Shown: positions 1-9,434, counted from the first letter of the stretch. The stretch: 64,000 bases of DNA from Salinimicrobium soli (GCF_048323655.1 NZ_JBLUWW010000001.1:806001-870000), one strand, 5' to 3'. Translations and numbers: made by a program. Notes: generated by a model not told the origin, from the sequence alone.

Positions 1-928
1 CAGAAACTGAACCCACTTCGCCAATAAGTGCTTTGTAGTCTAAAAATTCTTCATACCACTCATCTTCACTTTCCAGAGATCTCACTCCGTCGCGGTCTTC
101 AAGGCTTCCTTCGCCAATGATCTCCACATCATGTTCAGAAAGGGTATTCAAAAGCTCCTTTATAAATGCTTCCTTATTCGGAAGCCCGGAGTCGATCAAC
201 ACTTTATCTACTGCATTACAGGCTGAGATCTTCCCGGTCTTACCGTTCAGGATCACATCAAGGGCTATATCAGTATCTGCCTTGTCATGAACATAGACGA
301 AGTTATTTCCGCGGCCGCTCACTATCACCTGTGCAGATGAATTTTCTTTTACAAATTTTATCAATCGTTCTCCGCCGCGAGGTACAATAAGATCTACCCG
401 CTGCGTTGGATTGGCAAGGAACTCCTGAGTCTGTTTGCGGTCAAACTGAAGATATTCCACCCAGTTTGGAGAGACATTGTTCTCTTCCAAAGCTTTGTGC
501 CATAATTCTACGATCTTGAGGTTGGAATTAAGGGATTCTTTTCCACCTTTTAAAAGGATCTTGTTTCCTGATTTAAAGGCGATCCCGGCAGCTTCAACAG
601 TAACATCGGGACGGGATTCATAGATGATCATCACCGTTCCAAAGGAAGCAGTCTTATTATAGACCTGCATTCCGTTCTCATGTTTAAAGCTGAAGCGTTC
701 GACTCCCACAGGGTCATCCTGGGAAGCTAAATGTTTTAGAGAATGGACCATTCCTTCTATTTTGGAATCATCCACTTTTAGCCTGTCTTCCATGGCTAAA
801 TCTTCACCTGAATAATTTTCCAGGTCAACTTTGTTTGCTTTTAAAATACTGTCTTTTTCTTTTTCTACAAGATTGGCCATCGAAAGTAGTACGGCATTGC
901 GTTCTTCAATGGTTAACAACGTATTCAT
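1..928 (-). CDS. proA: Glutamate-5-semialdehyde dehydrogenase (gamma-glutamyl phosphate reductase), 3' end outside window
   Basis: Second enzyme of proline biosynthesis: NADPH-dependent reduction of gamma-glutamyl phosphate to glutamate semialdehyde in the cytoplasm. The reading frame starts at the ATG whose complement is 926-928 and stays open to the window edge, giving 309 codons of a protein usually about 400-420 residues long. The aldehyde-dehydrogenase-type catalytic cysteine is visible as C237 in KTGKISACNAVDKVLID, and the N-terminal part contains the nucleotide-binding stretch IIYESRPDVTVEA. The gene is truncated only by the window. proB usually lies next to proA in this group and would be expected just outside. 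Family assignment is firm. Confidence 0.95.
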   Translation of the reverse strand, partial: MNTLLTIEERNAVLLSMANLVEKEKDSILKANKVDLENYSGEDLAMEDRLKVDDSKIEGMVHSLKHLASQDDPVGVERFSFKHENGMQVYNKTASFGTVMIIYESRPDVTVEAAGIAFKSGNKILLKGGKESLNSNLKIVELWHKALEENNVSPNWVEYLQFDRKQTQEFLANPTQRVDLIVPRGGERLIKFVKENSSAQVIVSGRGNNFVYVHDKADTDIALDVILNGKTGKISACNAVDKVLIDSGLPNKEAFIKELLNTLSEHDVEIIGEGSLEDRDGVRSLESEDEWYEEFLDYKALIGEVGSVS

Positions 929-1007
929 TCTTTAGTTTTTAATTAATATTAATTGAACTTCGCCCACAAGGGTTCAAACACTTTGCCAGACTCCCGTTAA
1001 AAAAGAA

Positions 1008-1033
1008 AACCTCCGGTTTTTATGCCGGAGGTT
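1008..1033 (-). terminator. Rho-independent terminator of the efflux operon
   Basis: Arms AACCTCCGG (1008-1016) and CCGGAGGTT (1025-1033) form a 9-bp stem with an 8-nt loop. Read on the minus strand the stem is followed by a T-rich run (complement of 1000-1007). It lies just after the stop of the RND permease gene. Confidence 0.85.
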
Positions 1034-1038
1034 CTGTT

Positions 1039-4000
1039 TTATTGAGTTTGAACTTCAAGTTTTGCTTTTTTTCGGGTGTGTAACCGTACCCTCGCCCGGT
1101 TGACCAGATACAGCATAACCGGCACTACTACTAAGGTAAGGAAGGTCGCGAAGATTAGTCCGAAGATAACGGTCCACGCCAGCGGCCCCCAGAAGATCAC
1201 GTTGTCTCCCCCAATATAAATTTGAGGATCATAATCTGTAAAGAGTGTAAAAAAGTCAATATTAAATCCAACGGCTAGCGGAATTAGCCCCAATACTGTC
1301 GTAATGGCAGTAAGCAAAACAGGTCGCAGCCTTGATTTTCCGCCTTCTACGATCATTTGGAAATATTGTCGCTTTGTCAGTGCCTCATTTTCCGCAAGCC
1401 CCAGATCACGTTTCTTCCGATCGATTAGGATTTGGGTATAATCCACCAGTACTATGGCGTTGTTCACCACAATACCCGCGAGAGAAATAATACCCATCAT
1501 GGTCATAATAATAATGAAATCCATTTGGAAGATCACCATTCCGAGGAACACCCCGGCCAAACTCAGGAATACAGCCATAAGAATAATGAGGGGCTTGGGA
1601 ACAGAGTTGAACTGTGCCACCAGGATAAGCAGAATACCTCCCAAACCAATAAGTAAGGCCTTCAGCAAAAAGGCCATATTCTCTTCCTGTTCTTCCTGTT
1701 CTCCCGTGAACTGAAGAGTCATGTTTTCCGGAAGTTTGTAATTCTGAAGTTCATTCTGCAGTTGTTCTACAATCGCATTTCCATTATATCCTTCCAATAC
1801 ATTGGAGTATACAGTAATAACCCTTTTCAGGTCCTTTCGCTTAATTGAGCTAAAGGCTGAGGTAAGATTTTTTTCAGTAACTGAAGAAATAGGTACCTGG
1901 ATCAGTGCTCCGTTATTCTGATTCTTGAAGGTTATAGGCTGATTGAAAAGTGCATTTTCATCGTACCTCAAGTCTTCATTGAATCTAATGTTGATGTCGT
2001 AATCTTCATCTCCTTCTTTATATGTAGAGATTTCCTCACCGTAGATTGCCCTTCTCAAAGTCTGCCCCACTGCGGCGGAGGATACTCCAAGCTGACCTGC
2101 CTTTATACGGTCAACTGTGACATTCAATTCAGGTTTTGATTTGTTAACATCAATATTGAGTTCTTCAATACCGGGAATGTTCAGATCATTAATGTAATCC
2201 CGGAGCTCTTCGGCCTCAGTAAGCATTTCTTCATAATCGTTCCCTTTCAATTCAATATTGATTGGATATCCTGTAGGTGGTCCTGCAGCATCTTTTTCTA
2301 CAATGATTGTGGCACCGGGAAAACCCTGAACGGCATCCCTTACCTCAGATAGGACATGGCTGCTTCGTACTCCCCGGCGCTCCTTGAATTCACGCATGGA
2401 AAGGGTGACTTTAGCTTTATGAGGCATCTCATTTTGTTGACCTCCGTCTGTCATTGGATTACCGGCACCTTGTCCCACCTGGGAAATAGCCGATTCTACC
2501 ATATAGTTATAGCCGTCTTCATCTTCGTATTTCTTGATCACCTCAAAAATACGTTGCTCCACCTCTTTAGTTAATTCATTCGTCTTTCTTATATCGGTTC
2601 CCTCAGGATACTCAATATAGGTAATGATCTGGTTGGGTTGATTTTCCGGAAAGAAAAGTACCTTCGGCTGAACTAAGCCTACCAGAACGAACGAAAGTAT
2701 GAGTAACAGGACAGTTCCGAAGAAAACAAAGTATGAGTTTCTCCCGTGGAGGGCTACTTTTAAAGTTCTTTCATATTTTGCTTCAAGCTTTTTAAGGGCC
2801 TTAAACTGAAAGTAATTTACCCAGTTGACCAGGAAATATTTATAGATCCAGCCAAGAATGGCAGCCAGGATCAGAAGGTTCCCGATACCCCGAAGGGCTC
2901 CCATGTTCACAATATAACCACCGGCGACCATCAGAATTCCCACTCCTCCTAATATGGAACTGAAACGAATCAGCCTTTTCTTGCTTATTTCCTTTTCATC
3001 TGTCTTCATGAATTGGGAGGTAAGCATTGAATTGATTATCAGTGCTACAAATAAAGAGGAGCCCAGTACTACCGAAAGAGTTATAGGGAAATAGATCATG
3101 AATTTACCAATCGTTCCGGGCCAAAGTCCGAGGGGGAAGAAAGCGGCCAGGGTAGTGGCAGTAGAGGCTATAATTGGCCAGGCGATCTCTCCAACCCCCT
3201 GTTTGGCAGCCTGAATTCTCGGTACGCCCTGGTCCATGAGACTATAGACATTTTCAACGACCACAATTCCATTATCAACGAGCATCCCAAGCCCCATTAC
3301 CAAAGCAAAAAGCACCATGGTATTTAAGGTGAAACCCATACTGGAGAGAATAATGAATGACAGGAACATGGACATTGGAATAGCAAACCCAACAAAAAGG
3401 GCATTTCTAAACCCAAGAAAGAACATGAGCACCAGAACAACCAGGATCACCCCAAAGATTATATTATTAACGAGGTCATCCACCATATTACGGGTAATGG
3501 TAGACTGGTCATTAGAGTAGGAGATATGAAGATCATTGGGAAGGTAAGTTTCCTTTTCCTTTTCAATAATGGTCTTAATATCCTCAATAGCCTGGATCAT
3601 GTTTTTGCCGCTCCTCTTTTTCACGTCAAGCATGACAACCGGTTTTCCATACTCCCGGGCAAAAGTGGTAGGTTCTTTTTCCTGAAATTTTATTTCTGCG
3701 ATGTCACGTAGAAAAACATTACCATCTTCTCGTTTCACAATAATATTTTCCAGTTCCTTGGGGTCAGTTATTTCTCCGAGGATTCGGATATTTTTTTGTA
3801 CTCCCCCTGTAATGACGTTTCCTCCGGAGATGGTCTGGTTTTCCATGCTCACGGCACTAATAATGTCATTAAAACTGACTTGTGACGAAGTCATTTTATA
3901 AACGTCCACAGCGATCTCTACCTCTTTTTCTTCAGCACCCCTAATAGAAGCTTCCTTTATCTGTGGCAGTAATTCAATCCTGTCCTGAAGATATTCCGCA

Positions 4001-4503
4001 TACTCCTTCAGCTTTTGCACCGGAAAATCACCGGTAAGGTTAATATTGAGAATAGGCATCTCTTCGGAAAGGTTCAGGTCAAAAACATTCGGTTCCACTT
4101 TGGCACCATTGTCCATGGTTGGCCAGGTGGTTGCTGCTTTTTGCTGATCTACCTTATCTTTTACCTTTTGCTTCGCGGCATCAACAGAAATATCCTCGTC
4201 AAACTCCACAATGATCAGGGAATAGTCCTGCAGGGTAGTAGAGGTAATATCGTTTACCCCACCAATATTATTGAACTCCTCTTCCAGGGGTTCGGTAATG
4301 AACTTCTCAACATCTTCGGCCGAGTTACCGGGATTCACCGAACTCACATAAATTTTGGTTTCCACTATCTCGGGGAAGGATTCCCGCGGCATGGAATAAT
4401 AGGACATCAAACCGCCTATCATGATAATGGCAATAATGACATAAACTGTCATCCGGTTATCTATGGCCCAGGAAGAAAGTTTAAAATTTTTATCTAGTTT
4501 CAT
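1039..4503 (-). CDS. RND-family (HAE1/AcrB-like) efflux permease
   Basis: Inner-membrane proton-driven pump subunit of a tripartite efflux system; substrate unknown. At 1154 residues it is about 100 longer than AcrB. The first membrane segment is near residues 17-37, followed by a porter domain opening PRESFPEIVETKIYVSSVNP. The TM4 motif reads GMLVDNGIVVVENV, so the second Asp of the AcrB pair is Asn. TM10 reads IVVNNAIVLVDY, with Asn where AcrB has the relay Lys; both variants are common in AcrB relatives outside proteobacteria. The extra length is partly a hydrophobic insertion near residues 505-560 in the central cytoplasmic linker, which looks like two added membrane segments. It is the last gene of tetR-tolC-mfp-rnd, 35 bp after the fusion protein gene. 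Confidence 0.93.
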   Translation of the reverse strand: MKLDKNFKLSSWAIDNRMTVYVIIAIIMIGGLMSYYSMPRESFPEIVETKIYVSSVNPGNSAEDVEKFITEPLEEEFNNIGGVNDITSTTLQDYSLIIVEFDEDISVDAAKQKVKDKVDQQKAATTWPTMDNGAKVEPNVFDLNLSEEMPILNINLTGDFPVQKLKEYAEYLQDRIELLPQIKEASIRGAEEKEVEIAVDVYKMTSSQVSFNDIISAVSMENQTISGGNVITGGVQKNIRILGEITDPKELENIIVKREDGNVFLRDIAEIKFQEKEPTTFAREYGKPVVMLDVKKRSGKNMIQAIEDIKTIIEKEKETYLPNDLHISYSNDQSTITRNMVDDLVNNIIFGVILVVLVLMFFLGFRNALFVGFAIPMSMFLSFIILSSMGFTLNTMVLFALVMGLGMLVDNGIVVVENVYSLMDQGVPRIQAAKQGVGEIAWPIIASTATTLAAFFPLGLWPGTIGKFMIYFPITLSVVLGSSLFVALIINSMLTSQFMKTDEKEISKKRLIRFSSILGGVGILMVAGGYIVNMGALRGIGNLLILAAILGWIYKYFLVNWVNYFQFKALKKLEAKYERTLKVALHGRNSYFVFFGTVLLLILSFVLVGLVQPKVLFFPENQPNQIITYIEYPEGTDIRKTNELTKEVEQRIFEVIKKYEDEDGYNYMVESAISQVGQGAGNPMTDGGQQNEMPHKAKVTLSMREFKERRGVRSSHVLSEVRDAVQGFPGATIIVEKDAAGPPTGYPINIELKGNDYEEMLTEAEELRDYINDLNIPGIEELNIDVNKSKPELNVTVDRIKAGQLGVSSAAVGQTLRRAIYGEEISTYKEGDEDYDINIRFNEDLRYDENALFNQPITFKNQNNGALIQVPISSVTEKNLTSAFSSIKRKDLKRVITVYSNVLEGYNGNAIVEQLQNELQNYKLPENMTLQFTGEQEEQEENMAFLLKALLIGLGGILLILVAQFNSVPKPLIILMAVFLSLAGVFLGMVIFQMDFIIIMTMMGIISLAGIVVNNAIVLVDYTQILIDRKKRDLGLAENEALTKRQYFQMIVEGGKSRLRPVLLTAITTVLGLIPLAVGFNIDFFTLFTDYDPQIYIGGDNVIFWGPLAWTVIFGLIFATFLTLVVVPVMLYLVNRARVRLHTRKKAKLEVQTQ

Positions 4504-4538
4504 GCTCGTACTGTCTTTAAATTTTCTGGCAGAAGGGT

Positions 4539-5702
4539 TTAATCTCTTAATACTTTTACCTTTTCTCCTTCACGAATATTTTTTGCCCCTTCAGTAATAA
4601 GGATCTCTCCTTTTGAGAGACCTTCGAGGATCTCCACATAATCATTATAGGAAAGGCCGGTTTTAAGAATCCTCTTTTCTGCTATCCCGGTGCTGTCAGT
4701 CTCCTTATTGATCACAAAGGCTACGCTTTCCCCGGCCGAGTTCTTTTGAATTACCCCTTCCGGAATTGCAATGGCATCTTTTGCTGAGTAGTCATTCAAC
4801 TTGACCGTAGCAATAAGATTAGGTTTAACCTGCTCTTGAGAATCTGGTACTGCGATCTTGATCTCAAAAGTTCGGTTGTTGGGATTAATGAAATTCCCCA
4901 CTTGCTTAATGGTGCTTTCGAATTCTATACCCGTGGCCCCAATCTCAACCATAACTTCGGTCCCTTTTTTGATCTTTCCGAGGTAAGATTCCGGGACGGC
5001 AGTGGTTATATACATATCTGAAAGGTTGATGAGTCGAAAAAGCCTGCTCTGCCCGGGAGCCACTACTTCTCCTTCGTCTGAGAAGATCTCATCAATGACG
5101 CCGGCAAAAGGTGCGCGTACTACGGTCTTTGAAAGTTGAGATTTCAACTGATCAACCGAGTTCTGTACGGCTTCGTAATTGGTCCTGGCTTCCAGGTATT
5201 GTATCTCAGAACCTATATTTTGTTTCCACAGACGTTCCTGTCTCTCAAAGGTGGTTTTGGCAAGGGTTGCCTGTGTTTCTAGTTGTGCCAAACGACTGGC
5301 AAGACCCCCGTCATCTATCTTTGCAAGCATCTCACCTTTTTTCACCCGTTGACCTTCTTTTACCAGGACATTGAGCAATACCCCGGAATACTCAGGATAA
5401 ATGGTAATATTTTGATCAGTCTCTACATCTCCCGGTAATTCCACATAGTGTTTGAAAAGAGTATCTTCAAGTATTCTTGTCTCCACCAACGCAAACTGTT
5501 TCTTAACGTCCAGTCTTTTAATGGCAGCATCAAGGTCAGCAAGTTGTGCATTCAACTTACTTTGCTCGGCACTGAGCTCCGCCTTTTTCTCTCTGATCTC
5601 AGAAAGGTCTCCTCCTTCAATTATTTCTTCTACCGACTTTCCTGAATCTCCACAGGAATAAAGGGCAAAAAGACTGAATATTATTAAGCTAATTTTCTTC
5701 AT
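4539..5702 (-). CDS. Efflux periplasmic adaptor (membrane fusion protein, HlyD/AcrA family), lipoprotein
   Basis: Periplasmic adaptor linking the RND permease to the TolC channel. The 387-residue protein begins with a lipoprotein signal, with lipobox LYSC placing the acylated cysteine at residue 17. A coiled-coil-forming stretch follows (about 30-70). The biotinyl-lipoyl-like half motif GVLLNVLVKEGQRVKKGEMLAKID is split around a second helical hairpin (about 130-185), with its partner at VVRAPFAGVIDEIFSDEGEVV. A beta-barrel domain and a membrane-proximal domain complete the usual order. It sits 47 bp after tolC and 35 bp before the permease, so the three are surely co-transcribed. Confidence 0.93.
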   Translation of the reverse strand: MKKISLIIFSLFALYSCGDSGKSVEEIIEGGDLSEIREKKAELSAEQSKLNAQLADLDAAIKRLDVKKQFALVETRILEDTLFKHYVELPGDVETDQNITIYPEYSGVLLNVLVKEGQRVKKGEMLAKIDDGGLASRLAQLETQATLAKTTFERQERLWKQNIGSEIQYLEARTNYEAVQNSVDQLKSQLSKTVVRAPFAGVIDEIFSDEGEVVAPGQSRLFRLINLSDMYITTAVPESYLGKIKKGTEVMVEIGATGIEFESTIKQVGNFINPNNRTFEIKIAVPDSQEQVKPNLIATVKLNDYSAKDAIAIPEGVIQKNSAGESVAFVINKETDSTGIAEKRILKTGLSYNDYVEILEGLSKGEILITEGAKNIREGEKVKVLRD

Positions 5703-5749
5703 TTCTTAAACTGTTAGTTTGTAACTGCTTTTCTGCTAATGGTTCTGCG

Positions 5750-7114
5750 TTAATTTTCTTCTGAATAAGTATCTGTACTCAGGACGGTCTCAAGGGCGAC
5801 TTTGGCGTTGATAACCTCCAACATTGCCTGCAACACATTTTGTTGTGCGGTATAAAGCTGGCGCTGCGCCTCGCTTAGTTCAAAACTGCTGGCCAGCCCT
5901 TCAAAGAACTTAATCTGGTTCTTGTTCTCAATGCGTTCGGCCAGGGCTAAACTTTCCTGCTGTGCCTCCAGATTCTCAAGGCTGAATTTATATTCAGCTT
6001 TGGCCGACTCTATTTCCAGTTTTACCTGATTTTTTATTTGTTCCAGTTCTGTAAGTGCCTGCTCGTATTCAAATTCCTTTTGATTGGTGCGGGCATTTCT
6101 CATTCCGCTGCTAAAAATGGGGATGTTGAGGTTGATCCCCAAAATTGACTGGGAGTAATATTTTTGGTCACCATTGAAAAAGGTGAATTTATCAGAGTTT
6201 CCTGTGGCACCATAATTCAGGAATCCTGTAATACTTGGTAAGGCTTTCGCTTTTTCCAGACGTATAAAAATAGCAGCCGCTTCAGCTGAATTTTGTGCAA
6301 TGCGGACATCTATATTTTCCTCTACCGGAATAGATTCCTCCAGCAACTGCAGGTCATAGAACTGCATTGCAAGATCATCCAGGTCTTCAGTAAGGGTAAC
6401 CTCGCGGTCAACAGGAATTCCCAAAGCCATATTGAGCACTTGATAGGAAATATCCAGCATGCGCTGACTGCGGTTCAGGTTGTTTTCGAGAGTAAGGCGA
6501 GTGATCTTCAGTTGTTCCACATCTTCCTCTTCTGCAAGGCCGTTCTCATAGATCTGCTGGGTATCGTTCAGGTTCTTCACCACGTTCTCCAGATTGCTGT
6601 TGAGTATATCTACAGTCTCTTTTGCCAGCAGCACATTTCCGTAGGCATTGATCACCGCTTTGCGTACTTCGAGATCGGTCTTTACTTTGGCATTTTTGGA
6701 GATCTGTAACAGCGTACGTGCAGATTGCACTCCTACTATATAGGAGCCGTCAAAAATGAGCTGAGACCAGGTAGCCGTTCCGCTCAAATTCTGTTTGGTT
6801 CCGAATCTCACCGGTTCAAAAGTACCGGCTTCCCCACCTGTAAAAGACGCCGGGATAAGGGTAACGGGTTGTTTTAAAAAGTTACGGTAGTCCACATTCG
6901 CGTTCACCTGCGGTAAACCCTGCGAAATGATCTCCCATTTTTGAGAAAGGGCCTTTTCAACCTCTTTTTCAGAATTTATAGAGTTATAATTGTTCTCCAG
7001 ACCTAAGGCAATAGCTTCTTCAAGGCTAAGCTGCAGTGCCGGTGAAGGCTCAGTTGTCTGCGCCTGCATGCTGATACAGCTTAAAATAAAAAAGAGAATA
7101 TTGAGTTTTTTCAT
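5750..7114 (-). CDS. TolC-family outer-membrane efflux channel
   Basis: Outer-membrane exit duct of the tripartite pump. The 454-residue protein has a cleavable signal peptide ending near SMQAQ (residues 15-19). It has the internally duplicated arrangement of long alpha-helical hairpins typical of the family, including the opening LSLEEAIALGLENNYN and the C-terminal heptad-rich repeat near residues 360-440. The start codon lies 1 nt after the tetR stop, so expression probably depends on the tetR promoter. Family membership is clear; substrate is not inferable. Confidence 0.92.
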   Translation of the reverse strand: MKKLNILFFILSCISMQAQTTEPSPALQLSLEEAIALGLENNYNSINSEKEVEKALSQKWEIISQGLPQVNANVDYRNFLKQPVTLIPASFTGGEAGTFEPVRFGTKQNLSGTATWSQLIFDGSYIVGVQSARTLLQISKNAKVKTDLEVRKAVINAYGNVLLAKETVDILNSNLENVVKNLNDTQQIYENGLAEEEDVEQLKITRLTLENNLNRSQRMLDISYQVLNMALGIPVDREVTLTEDLDDLAMQFYDLQLLEESIPVEENIDVRIAQNSAEAAAIFIRLEKAKALPSITGFLNYGATGNSDKFTFFNGDQKYYSQSILGINLNIPIFSSGMRNARTNQKEFEYEQALTELEQIKNQVKLEIESAKAEYKFSLENLEAQQESLALAERIENKNQIKFFEGLASSFELSEAQRQLYTAQQNVLQAMLEVINAKVALETVLSTDTYSEEN

Positions 7115-7115
7115 C

Positions 7116-7718
7116 TTAACTATTCTGTTTTAAGAGTTGGTTTAAAATGGTAAGCCCTTTTGGGGTTACTATCGCCCGAAGGTGATATTCAAGGTGTTTT
7201 TCAATAAGTTCTGCGGTGGTATAATGAGACTCCGGAAAGAGATCGCGGTCCTTTATCCCCAGCATTCCTAAAAAGTATATTCGGCTGGTAAAATCAATAG
7301 GAAGGTTTGGGTGGTATATCCCTTGCGCAATCCCCCGCTGGAGGTTGGTCTTGATCTGGTTCTCCATCAGGTTTTGCTGTTTTGATTTAATGGTAGCAAA
7401 GACTTTTGGATAGTACTTCTGTAACTGGTGCTGTGGCGAAGACCTTTCATCCCTAAGATGCTGGCATGCAAAATTCTTGATCGCGTACATCTCCTCGATA
7501 GGATTCTTCTTATCCTCCCGGATTTTTTCAATACCTCCTGAAATATTTTCAAAAACATGTAAAGCCGTAGCTTCAATAAGTTTGGTCTTGGTAGAAAAAT
7601 GGGCGTAAATGGTCTTTTTTGAAATACCCATCTCTGCTGCGATCTCATCCATGGTGACGCTTTTGACACCCAGGTTGAGGAACATTTCGGCAGATTTAGC
7701 TAAAATCTTTTCTTTCAC
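7116..7718 (-). CDS. TetR/AcrR-family transcriptional regulator of the efflux operon
   Basis: DNA-binding repressor, 200 residues. The N-terminal helix-turn-helix is readable at about residues 21-50 (VTMDEIAAEMGISKKTIYAHF), followed by an all-helical ligand-binding domain with no recognisable ligand signature. It is the first gene of the operon: tolC starts 1 nt beyond its stop, so the regulator is co-transcribed with its pump. The promoter upstream carries an inverted repeat that overlaps the -33 region, which fits negative autoregulation. That role is inferred from layout and family habit. Confidence 0.93.
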   Translation of the reverse strand: MKEKILAKSAEMFLNLGVKSVTMDEIAAEMGISKKTIYAHFSTKTKLIEATALHVFENISGGIEKIREDKKNPIEEMYAIKNFACQHLRDERSSPQHQLQKYYPKVFATIKSKQQNLMENQIKTNLQRGIAQGIYHPNLPIDFTSRIYFLGMLGIKDRDLFPESHYTTAELIEKHLEYHLRAIVTPKGLTILNQLLKQNS

Positions 7719-7738
7719 GATTTCAATTTTGAAGGCTG

Positions 7739-7779
7739 CAAAGGTAAGAAAGGAAACTCTAAAAACAATTAAAGTTTCC
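7739..7779 (-). promoter_or_regulatory. Promoter of the tetR-efflux operon with overlapping inverted-repeat operator
   Basis: On the minus strand a -7 element TACCTTTG (complement of 7739-7746) lies 19 nt from a -33 TTG (complement of 7766-7768), an excellent Bacteroidota promoter. An inverted repeat with arms GGAAACT (7752-7758) and AGTTTCC (7773-7779), 28 bp in total, covers the -33 and most of the spacer. A second, shorter dyad TTTCC-ATT-GGAAA follows at 7785-7797 in the divergent direction. Size and position suit a TetR dimer site; binding is inferred. Confidence 0.7.
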
Positions 7780-7858
7780 GAAGTTTTCCATTGGAAATTT
7801 ATTGGATACTATAAGCTCGTTTTATCCTGCTTTGGTATTTTAGCCGAAAATCTCTTCT

Positions 7859-8833
7859 ATGCAGTCCATTGAACAGTACAGGCAGGAATTCGAAGCCTAT
7901 CTTTCTGAAAAAATAAGAACTAAAGATCCCGCCAATTTATATGACCCTATGGTGTATATCATGGGCCTTGGTGGCAAAAGAGTTCGCCCGGTGCTGGTTC
8001 TTATGGCTGCGGAGATCTTCGGGACCGATTCTAAAAAAGCTTTGGATGCTGCTCTTGCGGTCGAGGTCTTTCACAACTTTTCACTGGTTCATGACGATAT
8101 TATGGATGATGCTCCACTCAGAAGAGGCAAGAAGACGGTGCACGAACTGTGGGATGTGAACACCGGGATCCTTTCCGGCGACGTAATGCTTATTTATGCT
8201 TACCAGTTATTCGAGAATTACACGGGAGAGACTTTTAGAAAGCTGGCTGAACTATTTTCGAAAACCGCCATTGAAGTTTGTGAAGGACAGCAGTATGATA
8301 TTGACTTTGAGACCCGCGAGGACGTTACGATCGCTGAGTATCTAAAAATGATAGAATACAAGACCGCTGTTCTTGTTGGCGCTGCATTGAAAATGGGTGC
8401 CATAGTCGCGGGAGCTTCTGAAGAGAACAGGAACAGTATCTACGAATTCGGGCGTCTTTTGGGTATAGCTTTTCAGTTGCAGGACGATTACCTGGATGCT
8501 TTCGGAGATCCGAAGAGCTTCGGAAAGAGAGTAGGAGGCGACATAATCGAGAATAAAAAGACCTTCCTTTACCTCACTTCCCTAAAATCTGCAGCTGCAA
8601 ATGAGGCCGTACAACTGGAACATCTTTATTCCATTAATCCGCCTGATGCCACTGCAAAAGTGGAAACGGTAAAAAGCCTTTTTGAGAGTAGTGGTGCTGC
8701 CGATCTTACAAAGGATGAGATCAGGAAATATACCGAAGAAGCCTTTGCGGTTCTCGACAGAATGGAGATCGAACCTGAGAAAAAGGAGCTGTTGCGAAAA
8801 TTCGGAGAAAACCTGATGAACCGCGAGGTCTAG
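7859..8833 (+). CDS. Polyprenyl synthetase (trans-isoprenyl diphosphate synthase)
   Basis: Condenses isopentenyl diphosphate with allylic diphosphates to make a linear prenyl chain (geranylgeranyl or longer, for quinones or carotenoids). The 324-residue protein shows GGKRVRPVL near residue 40. It has the first aspartate-rich motif DDIMDD at 79-84 and the second, QDDYLDAFGD, near residue 205. The first motif has only two residues between the aspartate groups, the usual type for long-chain trans-prenyltransferases. Chain length cannot be read reliably. It is divergent from tetR, and its stop overlaps the stop of the convergent next gene by 4 bp. Confidence 0.92.
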   Translation: MQSIEQYRQEFEAYLSEKIRTKDPANLYDPMVYIMGLGGKRVRPVLVLMAAEIFGTDSKKALDAALAVEVFHNFSLVHDDIMDDAPLRRGKKTVHELWDVNTGILSGDVMLIYAYQLFENYTGETFRKLAELFSKTAIEVCEGQQYDIDFETREDVTIAEYLKMIEYKTAVLVGAALKMGAIVAGASEENRNSIYEFGRLLGIAFQLQDDYLDAFGDPKSFGKRVGGDIIENKKTFLYLTSLKSAAANEAVQLEHLYSINPPDATAKVETVKSLFESSGAADLTKDEIRKYTEEAFAVLDRMEIEPEKKELLRKFGENLMNREV

Positions 8834-9354
8834 AAAAAGATTGTTACAAAGGGCATTAAAGCATTCGGATAAATACTTTTTTCGTCATCATAGATCACAT
8901 CATATCGTAATCCAACCGTGACCGGTCCCGTGGTGTAACCTGCTCCCAAAAAAAGTGCGGGATATGAATAACTGTCCTTTCTGTTAGCTCCTTCCAGTTC
9001 CCATTTTTGAGAAACATAGTTCTGTTCAAATTCCGATGAAAGTTGAATTACTGGAATTGGCCTGAACAATCCTATTAAACTTCCGCCGGTAGTAAAGGCT
9101 GTATAGTTGGAGCCATTTGTGTAGGTTCCTGCAATACCAATCCCTGCAGAGGCGTAGCGGTTAAAATCATAGATCCCTTTAGGTGCCAGCGCCGCGCCGA
9201 AGTTGCCGTTGGAAAAACTGACGCCAAGACTACCTCCAAATCTCACATGATCAAAAAAAGAAGACTCAGGGTTAGTTGCGTTCTGTCCAAAAAACTGAAA
9301 ATGAATGGCTAAGAATAGAAAGCTAAAAAAGAAAACCTTCTTTTTATTGAACAT
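8830..9354 (-). CDS. Outer-membrane beta-barrel protein of unknown function
   Basis: A 174-residue protein with an N-terminal signal peptide (hydrophobic residues 7-21, cleavage likely after FFGQ). The rest is a set of alternating polar/hydrophobic strands rich in Gly, Tyr and Asn. It ends in FVTIFF, an aromatic C-terminus expected of an outer-membrane beta-barrel. The size suits an eight-stranded barrel. It converges on the prenyl synthase and its stop codon shares the palindrome CTAG (8830-8833) with that gene. I do not recognise a specific family. Confidence 0.75.
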   Translation of the reverse strand: MFNKKKVFFFSFLFLAIHFQFFGQNATNPESSFFDHVRFGGSLGVSFSNGNFGAALAPKGIYDFNRYASAGIGIAGTYTNGSNYTAFTTGGSLIGLFRPIPVIQLSSEFEQNYVSQKWELEGANRKDSYSYPALFLGAGYTTGPVTVGLRYDVIYDDEKSIYPNALMPFVTIFF

Positions 9355-9434
9355 AATAGGTTTTTTATTGTTAAAACTTTTTTAAGTATACGGTAAATAT
9401 ATGAATTGGACACATGCATCTTTTTTAAAAATCG

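Noticed and set aside
1..928. Pseudogene interpretation of the truncated proA
   Set aside because: The frame is open to the window edge with intact catalytic motif; truncation is due to the window.
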